Below, piece by piece: positions 24,513-32,269 of a stretch of DNA of 64,000 bases; position 1 is the stretch's first letter, and each line of letters begins with the position of its first letter. The notes under the pieces are model-generated. The model searched no databases. It saw only the letters and a list, made by a program, of their open reading frames with translations, and was not told where the DNA came from. The translations under genes and the position numbers were made by a program. This DNA is from a virus. The stretch is from positions 1 through 64,000 of IMG/VR virus record IMGVR_UViG_3300008120_000017; one strand, 5' to 3'.

Positions 24513-26899
24513 GTGTTGTTTTTGTTGTTTATTTGATCTTGTATTGGATTTGGCAATCCTATCCTGATAAATACTCTTCTATCTTTGGGGTCAATCATAG
24601 GATAAGTTACCTTTTTGCGGTTAAGTTTAAGTAATTTTATTATCTCTGACTTTTTGAAGTCATAACCCATTTCCTTTAATTCAGTGAACACTTTTATATA
24701 TATATTTGTGCCACTATCGTCTGTCTCAATAAATTTAGATAAATTAATGTCTTCTGTTATATACCAAGCAAAAGACTCTAAACACTGTTGAGCGTTGTAC
24801 ATTTTTGCTATAGCGTTTCTTAGGTTATAGACTTGGTCAGCCCTACTTAAAAGTTTTTCTGCGTTTTTTGAGTAATTTGAATTTAAGTTATCCAGGCAAA
24901 ACTTAAATATAAATAACAGCATAGGTTCTGTTGTATTTAAAATTTGAGGTTTAGTGTCTGTTTTCAGGGTTATAAAATTTTTTGTATATTTTTGGTCACT
25001 ATCAATCACCGAAATAGTGCAGCAATTTTTATTTAAATTTTTTGTGCTTAGTGTTTTTTCTATTGCTTGTGGCATCTTGCTTTTAACTAAATTATTTACT
25101 GTACTTATGCCAAGAACCTCAGATATTGCTCTTACTATATTTTTATTTGATACAATATGTGATACATCATTTTTAATCAAAGAATGTATAAACTGTAAAG
25201 ACGCCGCAAATACTTCAGCGCCAAAGGCAGACGAACATAGTTCATTAATTTGATTTTTACATAATTTATTGTATTCCTTGATATTATTTAAATTTATTGG
25301 CGTCCTTATTTTTAAATTATTCTCTCCTATTATATTGTCGCAAATAATTATACCAGTTCTATCACACTTAAATGTTTCAGCTACAAGAGTTTCATTACTT
25401 ATTCCATAAGTTTCTTTCTTTACTGTGTTTACTTTTGAAGAATTTAGTCCCCTTATAATATATGGAGTTGCCTGTATAACTAATTTATTTGCGTTCATGT
25501 AAGCTTGTTCTAATGAATTTTTTACGCAAATAGAATTAATTACTTTAAATAGTTTTTTGTGCTGGAAGAAGTCACAGTGAGGAATAAAAAACTGAACTTC
25601 GTTGTCTCCTATAAACAGCGTGCAATCATATTCTATTTTCCCCTCATCATCGCAAAGAGCTTTGTTTATGTTTACCCAGAAGTTACTAACAGGTTTCATT
25701 GTCCAGTCTTGAAGAACTTCATTATAACAATTATTGTGTACCTTAAATTGTTTATTAGCTGCTGAAAAACTGTTTACACTAGTTCCAAAAATTGCTATTG
25801 CTTCATTTATCTTTTTTTTGTCTGTATCTGTCTCAAGACAATAAAAATCAATTAATCTATTCCTAAAATGATCCGAGCAATTATGCATTTTAAGTATTTC
25901 ATTACAAAAACTTTTAATTTCGTTTTTATTAGATAGCTTTAGCTCGTATACTATATCTCGAACAATATCAACTGGAGTTATTCTGTTTATCTCGTCATCA
26001 AAGCTTTTTGTAATAGAAAAAAGACCAGACTCAGTTTGAGTGAGTCGGTATATGTATACATCTGTTGATGCATTACTTAAGCAGGCAAATTTATAGCTCT
26101 TTTCTTCAAGTCCAAGAACTACATCTGTCTTTGGTGAAATCTTATTGAAGAATGTTGCTGAGCTTTCCGATCCAAGCATAACGCCCACTGGGCAGGATAT
26201 TAAGCCCTGGGTATCAACCAGTGATTTTGATATATTGGAAGCAAGGAAAGATGAATCAGTTAATATTATTTTGCTGGTCCACTGCACAAAGTCAGTCCAT
26301 CTCTCAGCTAAGATAGATATTTTACCACTAGGGACTGGAACTTTCACTTCACTTATATAAGAACCCAAAAGAGTGTAAATTAAGCATTTATTTGGTATGC
26401 CATTCTCATCCCTAGTCATCAGTACACTATAGTCCACTGATTGATTTAATTTACTTGTAGATCTACTAAAGAATAAGGTATTTAATGCAGCGCCAGAGAT
26501 CTGTGACCAATCTCCATAACTCTTAATTCTTCTTTCATCTAATTGAACCTTTTCCCTGTAGTCATGCCTGCCCGTCTCAAATTTAGTTAAAAACTCTAAA
26601 TACTTGACTCCTCTTCTAACTAAGTAATTTGACTCATTAATCGAAAACCCACATTCTATTAATTTATTTATTACTTGAGTATCGGTCATCCCAAGCCTTT
26701 TCAGCATATATGATGTAGCACAGTAAGATTCTCCACACTTAAAACACCTAAATATAGGCTCTGGGCCATTTGTTAATATTTCTAGACTTTCTTGATTATC
26801 TATTTTATTGTGGCATCTACAGGCTGCAATTGGTACAATTGTACCTGATTGAAGAACCTTGCAAGTTGACAATAATTTGACTAAATTAATAGAGGACAT
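24473..26899 (-). CDS. Large protein with CHC2-like zinc finger
   Basis: 808 residues. An N-terminal CHC2-like finger is visible, ACRCHNK at about 27-33 and FRCFKCGES at about 50-58, followed by a helix like that of DnaG-type primases. A segment resembling the start of a TOPRIM domain (SKIILTDSSFLAS, ISCPVGVMLGSE) lies at about 210-250, but the canonical acidic metal motif is not clear. The rest has no known domain. It may be a divergent second primase or a transcription/recombination protein. Start 2 bp from the divergent gene at 26902. Confidence 0.65.
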   Translation of the reverse strand: MSSINLVKLLSTCKVLQSGTIVPIAACRCHNKIDNQESLEILTNGPEPIFRCFKCGESYCATSYMLKRLGMTDTQVINKLIECGFSINESNYLVRRGVKYLEFLTKFETGRHDYREKVQLDERRIKSYGDWSQISGAALNTLFFSRSTSKLNQSVDYSVLMTRDENGIPNKCLIYTLLGSYISEVKVPVPSGKISILAERWTDFVQWTSKIILTDSSFLASNISKSLVDTQGLISCPVGVMLGSESSATFFNKISPKTDVVLGLEEKSYKFACLSNASTDVYIYRLTQTESGLFSITKSFDDEINRITPVDIVRDIVYELKLSNKNEIKSFCNEILKMHNCSDHFRNRLIDFYCLETDTDKKKINEAIAIFGTSVNSFSAANKQFKVHNNCYNEVLQDWTMKPVSNFWVNINKALCDDEGKIEYDCTLFIGDNEVQFFIPHCDFFQHKKLFKVINSICVKNSLEQAYMNANKLVIQATPYIIRGLNSSKVNTVKKETYGISNETLVAETFKCDRTGIIICDNIIGENNLKIRTPINLNNIKEYNKLCKNQINELCSSAFGAEVFAASLQFIHSLIKNDVSHIVSNKNIVRAISEVLGISTVNNLVKSKMPQAIEKTLSTKNLNKNCCTISVIDSDQKYTKNFITLKTDTKPQILNTTEPMLLFIFKFCLDNLNSNYSKNAEKLLSRADQVYNLRNAIAKMYNAQQCLESFAWYITEDINLSKFIETDDSGTNIYIKVFTELKEMGYDFKKSEIIKLLKLNRKKVTYPMIDPKDRRVFIRIGLPNPIQDQINNKNNTWTTIKTRHILMN

Positions 26900-26901
26900 A
26901 T

Positions 26902-27918
26902 ATGAAAGACTTTTACTACGACTACGGTTATAACTTTATCAAAATTTTTAAAGATAAAGAAGTACCAAACTTTATAAAAGAAGCAAGCTCTTTAGAGCAA
27001 GATGAATTAAGCTCTTTGCCAGACTCTGCTTTTGCCTCTGAAAGCACGAGAAGCCTACCAATAACGGATCCAGCGAATGTATTTGTTAGTGCTGCGTATT
27101 ATTATGGAGCTAACAATCCAAATAACGAGGTCGAACAAAAGATAATCAAAGCAGCAAGCTTTTTTAATATTTCCGAGGACGTTGAAAAGCTTAAGGAACA
27201 AATTAAAAGTGAAACAGCTTTAAGCAACAAGATAGCAAGCCATGAAGACACATGGGAAATAACGCTAACAAATAAAAACGGCAAAACAATTAAATATGCC
27301 GGTGATCAAACAAACATAGAGAAGTTCTCGAACGAGTTTATATCTAATTTGATTGATAAATGCACTTTTAATGAAAAAGTTGCGTGCGCGGAAAAAATCG
27401 CGAACGAGCTTTCTAAATTCAATAAGAATATTCCAGATAGAATACTTCAAGTTTCTGGGAGAAATATCACAAACACACAAAAGTTAGCTGAACAAGTCAA
27501 GGCAAGAGCCGTTAGACTTTCTGACGATTCGGATAAAGTGGCTCTCTGCAAGATAGCAGACGCTCTTGAAAGCTCTGAAGAGAAGACGATGGATGGAATG
27601 AAAAAGATAGCAGAGATGCTAGAAACCATTGATCAACAAAACAAGCTTCAAAGATTTTACGGCAAATCTATTCAAGATCCGTTTCAAAGTGTATTTAATA
27701 CTTCCATGGTTGAAGCACAGAAAATGGCAAGCCTAATTGAACTGGGTGAAGAGAAATATTCTTTATTAGACCTCCAGTCAATTGATCAAGAAGTTTTTAA
27801 GTCTGCATTAACAAAAGAAGCTTTTGAGGAAATAGGTATTGGAACTGATTCTGAGGATTTGAGCAAGATCGCTGGACTAAGCGAAGAACAGAGAAAAGTT
27901 TTAGCTTCATACCTATAA
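26902..27918 (+). CDS. Hypothetical protein, likely virion-associated
   Basis: 338 residues, rightward, highly charged and helical (KIIKAASFFNISEDVEKLKE, KMASLIELGEEKYSLL). Only 2 bp separate its ATG from the divergent start at 26899, so its promoter must sit in the coding sequence of the leftward gene or in a very small overlap. It is followed 3 bp later by 27922-28635 and both share the terminator at 28627-28700. Function unknown; co-oriented with the terminase. Confidence 0.7.
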   Translation: MKDFYYDYGYNFIKIFKDKEVPNFIKEASSLEQDELSSLPDSAFASESTRSLPITDPANVFVSAAYYYGANNPNNEVEQKIIKAASFFNISEDVEKLKEQIKSETALSNKIASHEDTWEITLTNKNGKTIKYAGDQTNIEKFSNEFISNLIDKCTFNEKVACAEKIANELSKFNKNIPDRILQVSGRNITNTQKLAEQVKARAVRLSDDSDKVALCKIADALESSEEKTMDGMKKIAEMLETIDQQNKLQRFYGKSIQDPFQSVFNTSMVEAQKMASLIELGEEKYSLLDLQSIDQEVFKSALTKEAFEEIGIGTDSEDLSKIAGLSEEQRKVLASYL

Positions 27919-27921
27919 GTA

Positions 27922-28635
27922 ATGTTACCATACAAAACAAAAGACCAGGAAGTAGCTGGAAGAATAATGGCTACCCCTGGTACAATGGCTACTGTGTCTC
28001 ATGCAATAGCTCTTCATTTTTTTGGTACTGACATTTACGAATGGGAACCAGAGACTCTTGCGATGGAGCTTACTGATACACTGGACGTAAAAATAGATGA
28101 AGAGAATCTTGATAGATTACACTCTATAATATCGTCAATTACTAGTAATAGTTTCTATAAAGACTGGGTAGCGTTCACAGCAGTATGCTCTGTGTTAAAT
28201 AATGAAAATGATCCAGACGAATTAGCAGAAATGACCGTTGCAGAATTTACATGGGGCGTAATAGAGGTTTCTCTAAATGACGATGACGATTCTGAATTAT
28301 TTTCAACTGATATATCCTCTTTAGTTGGTGTTGTACTAGATCAGGAAGGCTTTACTGCTCCTCCTCCTCAATTGCATTTTGCAAAAATGCCAGAGAAATA
28401 TCTTGGCAGCACATACGGAGCAGAGATGAATCAAATGGATTCAAAATCAGATTATGCTACCGGACTCTTAAATGAATACATAAGAGACCAGTCCGTTCTT
28501 CTGTTTAAGCAAATCAAAATGTTGCCATGGATCTCTGAAGATCAATTGGAGGACATAGTAAACAACCTGTCGTCCGAAATTAACTCAGTAGCTAACAAAA
28601 AGCGTAACGATCCGCTATATGGAAATAACCTCTAA
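27922..28635 (+). CDS. Hypothetical protein
   Basis: 237 residues, acidic. The segment ATPGTMATVSHAIALHFFG near the N-terminus and EDQLEDIVNNLSSEINSVANKK near the C-terminus are helical. The middle is a soluble acidic region with SDIYEWEP-type aromatic positions. No family recognised. Second and last gene of the short rightward operon. Confidence 0.68.
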   Translation: MLPYKTKDQEVAGRIMATPGTMATVSHAIALHFFGTDIYEWEPETLAMELTDTLDVKIDEENLDRLHSIISSITSNSFYKDWVAFTAVCSVLNNENDPDELAEMTVAEFTWGVIEVSLNDDDDSELFSTDISSLVGVVLDQEGFTAPPPQLHFAKMPEKYLGSTYGAEMNQMDSKSDYATGLLNEYIRDQSVLLFKQIKMLPWISEDQLEDIVNNLSSEINSVANKKRNDPLYGNNL

Positions 28636-28700
28636 CCGAGAGTCAATGTCTTTAACCCTATTTTACGGGTTAAAGTTATGACCTCGGTTAGAGGTTTTTT
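28627..28700 (+). terminator. Branched rho-independent terminator
   Basis: Outer stem ACCTCTAACCGAG / CTCGGTTAGAGGT (28628-28640/28683-28695) followed by TTTTTTT, with an inner hairpin CTTTAACCC/GGGTTAAAG (about 28650-28674). The outer stem starts inside the last codons of the upstream gene. The - strand side lacks a T-run, so it acts rightward. It ends the operon 26902-28635. Confidence 0.9.
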
Positions 28701-28985
28701 TGCCTGTCGGCGACGAAAATTGCCGGTAGAGCTCTGTATAGGAACACCGGTTTTTCTAGCCACTGCACTGCTCTAATCGAACGATGATCGTTCCCATGCA
28801 GTTTCACCTCATTATCGTTCAATGAGGCAACTAGCCGATAGCAAAACGCTGCTATCGGGATATTGCAACCATACTCATATGGTTTGCCGCACTTGGCTTA
28901 GATACCTGTTTATACTCGCCAAGTCGAGTTTAGTGTTAATAGATTAAATCAGGCTTTAACTATTACACTAAAAGTATGCACCACA
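28701..28985. ncRNA. Candidate structured RNA / hairpin array near tRNA
   Basis: About 285 bp with no gene, packed with stems: ACTGCA/TGCAGT around GAACGA/TCGTTC (28761-28803), CCTCATT/AATGAGG (28807-28827), CCGATAGCA/TGCTATCGG (28834-28858), AACCAT/ATGGTT (28867-28883), ACTTGGC/GCCAAGT (28890-28923) and TAGTGT-AATAG/CTATT-ACACTA (28930-28971). Consecutive stems covering nearly the whole stretch point to a structured RNA or a recombination site, not random sequence. Leftward orientation would place it 3' of the tRNA; rightward it follows a strong terminator. Family not identified. Confidence 0.45.
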
Positions 28986-28991
28986 AAAAAG

Positions 28992-29064
<73 letters not shown>

Positions 29065-29090
29065 AATAATAATTATTGTAAAATTGGTTT

Positions 29091-29124
29091 CACGCCAATC
29101 CCCCATCCAAAGAGGATTGGCGTG
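29091..29124. repeat. 11-bp inverted repeat flanking the tRNA
   Basis: CACGCCAATCC (29091-29101) and GGATTGGCGTG (29114-29124) with a 12-nt loop. It lies upstream of the tRNA in transcription order. No clear T-run on either strand, so a processing hairpin or a recombination site is as likely as a terminator. Confidence 0.6.
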
Positions 29125-29172
29125 ATTTAACCATCAACTTATGATCAATACTAAACTACAATATGATAAATA

Positions 29173-29206
29173 CAAATATACCCAATAAACCAAAGGCTTA
29201 CACAAT
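29173..29206 (-). promoter_or_regulatory. Candidate Bacteroidota-type promoter for the tRNA
   Basis: On the - strand, TATATTTG (29180-29173) matches the -7 consensus TAnnTTTG, with TTG about 22 bp upstream. The tRNA begins about 109 bp further on. A single weak match, so treat as a hypothesis. Confidence 0.28.
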
Positions 29207-29274
29207 ATATTAGATAGATAAAGGATATCTACATTATATTATGGCAAAAAATGTATATTTTTGAGGTACCCCCC

Positions 29275-29547
29275 CTATTGTTCCGTATCTAATTCCATTA
29301 AATACTTTACATGTCTTTCCAGCAATTCTTTTAACCTTATACAGGCCAATTCATAACTAGCCCATTCTTCACTGATGTCATCAAAAATATATCCATTATG
29401 TACAATCACATATACCGGTGGTCTTCCGTAGCTCCACTTTGTCTCTATAAAATAATGACAGTCTCGGTCCTTGTGGTGGTCCCGACCAATTAACTCGTAT
29501 AGTTTGTCGGTTAAGTCGGTAATTTTTTGTATTACAGTTTCATTCAT
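29275..29547 (-). CDS. Hypothetical protein
   Basis: 90 residues from ATG 29547 (MNETVIQKITDL), which sits just after the stop of 29552-29830; an earlier in-frame start would overlap that gene. Contains GRDHHKDRDCHYFIETKW, then YVIVHNGYIFDDISEEW and a C-terminal helix ELACIRLKELLERHVKYL. His/Asp-rich with a likely alpha/beta fold. Function unknown. Confidence 0.65.
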   Translation of the reverse strand: MNETVIQKITDLTDKLYELIGRDHHKDRDCHYFIETKWSYGRPPVYVIVHNGYIFDDISEEWASYELACIRLKELLERHVKYLMELDTEQ

Positions 29548-29551
29548 ATTT

Positions 29552-29830
29552 TTACTCTTCCCAGATTTTATTTTCGTAGTCCCAATGCCTTGAGTCATAA
29601 AAATTAATATTAATAGAAGCTCCTAGAATATTTAATTCAAAAGATACTCCAGCGTGGTCTCTTCCAGTAATGAAACTAGCGTCTAGCTCTACCTTAAAGG
29701 TGTAATCATTAAAGAAGAATAGCTCAAACTCAATATTTTTATTTTTTGAGACCTGCTTAAATATAGAGCAAATATTTTTGTAAGTAGTTTTAGTTTGAAA
29801 AAGGTTTTTTAATGATAGCTGAAAATACAT
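29552..29830 (-). CDS. Hypothetical protein
   Basis: 92 residues from ATG 29830 (MYFQLSLKNLF). A strand-rich protein: NIEFELFFFNDYTFKVELDA, then GVSFELNILGASININFYDS, ending in a Trp/acidic tail. The start is chosen because it lies 1 bp after the stop of the upstream gene. No family recognised. Confidence 0.62.
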   Translation of the reverse strand: MYFQLSLKNLFQTKTTYKNICSIFKQVSKNKNIEFELFFFNDYTFKVELDASFITGRDHAGVSFELNILGASININFYDSRHWDYENKIWEE

Positions 29831-29831
29831 A

Positions 29832-30185
29832 TTATAAATTCCAGTATTCGGTATGAACCGAGTCTCCGCACTGCTCACATCTCTCAGACGTTTCCCAATT
29901 ATCTGGCTGAAAAAGCTCAACAAGAGTATGGGCGTGAATCTCTGATCTATTCATAGCTTCCCGTATCTGTTCTATGACGTAATCTACGAACTCTTTTTGT
30001 TTATCTTCTGGAAGATCATAATAATCTTCATTATTAACAATGAAAGCGTCTGCAGTACATCCACGAGACATCTCTATTTTATATTTATTCATTTTTAGTA
30101 ATTTTCTGGTACCGGAAAATCCCATACTGAGACTTTCTAGGCATAAGTAAAGTTGTTTTAATTTTTTCATTTTCTGGTTAAACAA
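29832..30185 (-). CDS. Hypothetical protein with C-terminal Cys pair
   Basis: Up to 117 residues; an internal start at 30092 (MNKYKIEMSRG) gives 86 residues and reads more like a domain start. Features: DYYDLPEDKQKEFVDYVIEQI helix, HAHTL, then CEQCGDSVHTEY, a Cys-X2-Cys that may be half of a zinc site. The true start is uncertain. A near-palindrome TTTTCTGGTACCGGAAAA lies at about 30102-30119 and could be an operator if the shorter start is right. Confidence 0.6.
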   Translation of the reverse strand: MFNQKMKKLKQLYLCLESLSMGFSGTRKLLKMNKYKIEMSRGCTADAFIVNNEDYYDLPEDKQKEFVDYVIEQIREAMNRSEIHAHTLVELFQPDNWETSERCEQCGDSVHTEYWNL

Positions 30186-30344
30186 AAAGAAGCAGGATGG
30201 TCGTTACTCCATCTAATTTTGATAGCCGTTTTTTATGAGGTGTTCGTCTTCCTCTTGTTGCGTGTCCACGTTATCTCTTCGGTTTTGCCCACGGCATGTA
30301 GCCATGCATCGAACCGTTTGACTCTCCACGCCGCTGCTTCTAAT
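30186..30344. other. Gene-free GC-richer stretch
   Basis: About 160 bp with no convincing gene. It is more GC-rich than neighbouring DNA and holds a hairpin-forming segment (GCATG-GCTA-CATGC near 30296-30309 within CGGTT/AACCG). On the - strand an open frame continues past the stop of the small basic gene (RLELEAAAWRVKRFDAWLHA) but has no start codon. This could be a structured RNA or a decayed reading-frame extension. Confidence 0.35.
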
Positions 30345-30515
30345 TCAAGTCTCCCATCCTTTGTACTTACCGTATGCTGGGGGAGTCTCTGGATCTAGTT
30401 TTGCTCTACGTCTTTCGCTTTTATTTTTTTTCTTTTTAATAAAAGAGTGGTAATCATTTTTTCTTTTTGATTTACCATCTGCTTGTTCACCTAAGCGTCT
30501 AATCGTTTTGCCCAT
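30345..30515 (-). CDS. Small basic protein (56 aa)
   Basis: 56 residues starting MGKTIRRLGEQADGK and very rich in Lys and Arg (IKKKKNKSERRRAKL), ending PPAYGKYKGWET. Likely binds nucleic acid or acidic surfaces. The coding length and codon pattern are consistent with a real gene, but no Shine-Dalgarno is seen and no family is recognised. It lies between the glycosyltransferase gene and the gene-free stretch. Confidence 0.55.
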   Translation of the reverse strand: MGKTIRRLGEQADGKSKRKNDYHSFIKKKKNKSERRRAKLDPETPPAYGKYKGWET

Positions 30516-30540
30516 ATACTAAAATTGTATATCTAATTTA

Positions 30541-31692
30541 TTATGGAATAAGTTCGTTAACTTTTGTACTACCCTCAAGAGATGTATAGTTTCTATCCAA
30601 ATACTTTAGAAAAAGCTCAGATTCACCGGAATACCAACCATTGCCAGTATATACATTTAATACGTCTTGAAAATATTTTTCATACATCGCTCCAACAGAT
30701 TCTAAAGAAAAATTCTCTCCCCATTTTCTACAATCCGATGGTTTTATTTTATCTATATTTTTTATTGCAGATATAAAGTCCCCCATTGTTCTGCATCTAT
30801 ATCCAGTTATGCCATGTATATTATTTTCTGCAAAGCAACCCCAATCTGTAGTTATTGTTGGTGTGCCAGACAATAAATTCTCTATTTGAACTCCACCAAA
30901 AGGCTCTACATACATGCTTGGGATAAAACTAGCTTTTGCATATTTCATTAATTTTTTGCGTGTATCTATATCTGCATATCCAATATATTCAACTGAGCTA
31001 GGTATCTTGAAGTTTTCATCTTTTTGGCCAGCTATAACTAGCTTGACTCCAGCTTTTTCAGCTGCTTGTATTGCTACATGAACTCCTTTACCGTCATATA
31101 CTCTCCCTAGGTACAAAAAATAATCTTCTTTTTTATCTGAGTACTCGAAATCATTTAAATCAAAATAGTTGGGAATAACTACATCATACCATGATTGATT
31201 GCATTGACCGACATTCTGTAATCCGCAATAAGCGTGATAAATAGCATAAGACTCAAATACTTTCCACTTAGCCCAATGTCCACCAGCGTATCCTATTCCT
31301 GGTTCCACAACAATCATGTCTTCGTGTGCATCACATATTGCCTTTACCCCATAGCCCCAAAAAGGTAAAAGAAAATCATTTTTTTGTTTTCTCTTTTGTA
31401 TCTCTGTTATTGCGTTCTTATGGAACGTCTGATATGCATTATCGTTTACGTCAAACTTGAAGAATTTTTTTCTCCAGTCGTGAGATCCATATACATCACT
31501 GAAGTCTTTATTTGTAAGGACACTCACATGTTCATCGCAAACAAGCTCAGAATCTTCATGGCCATAATGTATTATTTCATGGCCCCTAGCTTTCATCATC
31601 TTCCCAAACTTTAATACTTTTTGTGTGTACGCACAGGCAACAAATTCTTTATTTGTAACCGTGTGAGGCAATCCAAGAATGTGAAATCTCAT
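30541..31692 (-). CDS. Glycosyltransferase, family 4-like (GT-B)
   Basis: 383 residues. The GT-B C-terminal half is clear: YFLYLGRVYDGKGVHVAIQA at about 196-215 opens the second Rossmann domain, and EPFGGVQIENLLSGTPTITT at about 261 gives the E-x7-E nucleotide-sugar motif. The N-terminal half has the acceptor-binding pattern (LPHTVTNKEFVACAYTQKV). Second GT of the window, next to the appendage genes, so it may modify virion fibres or a host surface target. Confidence 0.85.
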   Translation of the reverse strand: MRFHILGLPHTVTNKEFVACAYTQKVLKFGKMMKARGHEIIHYGHEDSELVCDEHVSVLTNKDFSDVYGSHDWRKKFFKFDVNDNAYQTFHKNAITEIQKRKQKNDFLLPFWGYGVKAICDAHEDMIVVEPGIGYAGGHWAKWKVFESYAIYHAYCGLQNVGQCNQSWYDVVIPNYFDLNDFEYSDKKEDYFLYLGRVYDGKGVHVAIQAAEKAGVKLVIAGQKDENFKIPSSVEYIGYADIDTRKKLMKYAKASFIPSMYVEPFGGVQIENLLSGTPTITTDWGCFAENNIHGITGYRCRTMGDFISAIKNIDKIKPSDCRKWGENFSLESVGAMYEKYFQDVLNVYTGNGWYSGESELFLKYLDRNYTSLEGSTKVNELIP

Positions 31693-31741
31693 AAATGAGT
31701 ATTTCTATACGACACCGACATAAAATCAATAATTATTTTTT

Positions 31742-32266
31742 TTAATATTCACCAGCATCAATTACTGACGTCTCGGTTAAACATTCCTTAGTGTCGCAGT
31801 GTTCGTGACACCCAGGGACGTGAATTTCGTCGCTAGTCCAGCATTCTTCAGGTGGCATATCGTTTTCTAGGAAATGTACAGATGGACTATCAACTAGATT
31901 AAATGTTCCCTTATTGTATGAGTTCCATATATCTCTAGATCCATCATCTCTCAACTGAAAAATATCCCAATAAAACATTCCAGTCGGCAGAGCTAAAGTA
32001 TCTGCACCAGTAACAGTAAACTCTGCTACTCCACCTGAGTTTGGGTCTGGATAAACTATTTGTTTGAATAGTTCACCCCCAGACGCATAAATTCTTCCAC
32101 TAACAGTAAATAAAAGTCTTTTAGTACCAGCTGGATACTTAACCATAAAAGATAATGTCTGCCCTCTTGTATACACAACTGGGTCATTTCCTGGTAACGG
32201 AGCCTGAATAGTGGGAATTGTCATGTAGTCAGGCGCAAATATATTTCCTTCAACTATGTCTTTCAT
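31742..32266 (-). CDS. Virion appendage protein, Ig-like
   Basis: 174 residues. The segment VVYTRGQTLSFMVKYPAGTK, then a beta-rich run up to GMFYWDIFQLRDDGSRDIWN and GTFNLVDSPS resembles Ig-like N-terminal domains of phage baseplate-upper or appendage proteins. The C-terminal 30 residues are Cys/His-rich (HVPGCHEHCDTKECLT), perhaps a metal or disulfide-stabilised end. Gene order places it with the fibre genes. Confidence 0.65.
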   Translation of the reverse strand: MKDIVEGNIFAPDYMTIPTIQAPLPGNDPVVYTRGQTLSFMVKYPAGTKRLLFTVSGRIYASGGELFKQIVYPDPNSGGVAEFTVTGADTLALPTGMFYWDIFQLRDDGSRDIWNSYNKGTFNLVDSPSVHFLENDMPPEECWTSDEIHVPGCHEHCDTKECLTETSVIDAGEY

Positions 32267-32269
32267 ATT

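Noticed and set aside
28701-28985. tmRNA or RNase P RNA
   Set aside because: No tRNA-like ends with a tag reading frame and no conserved RNase P core sequences were found; the stems are a simple series of hairpins.
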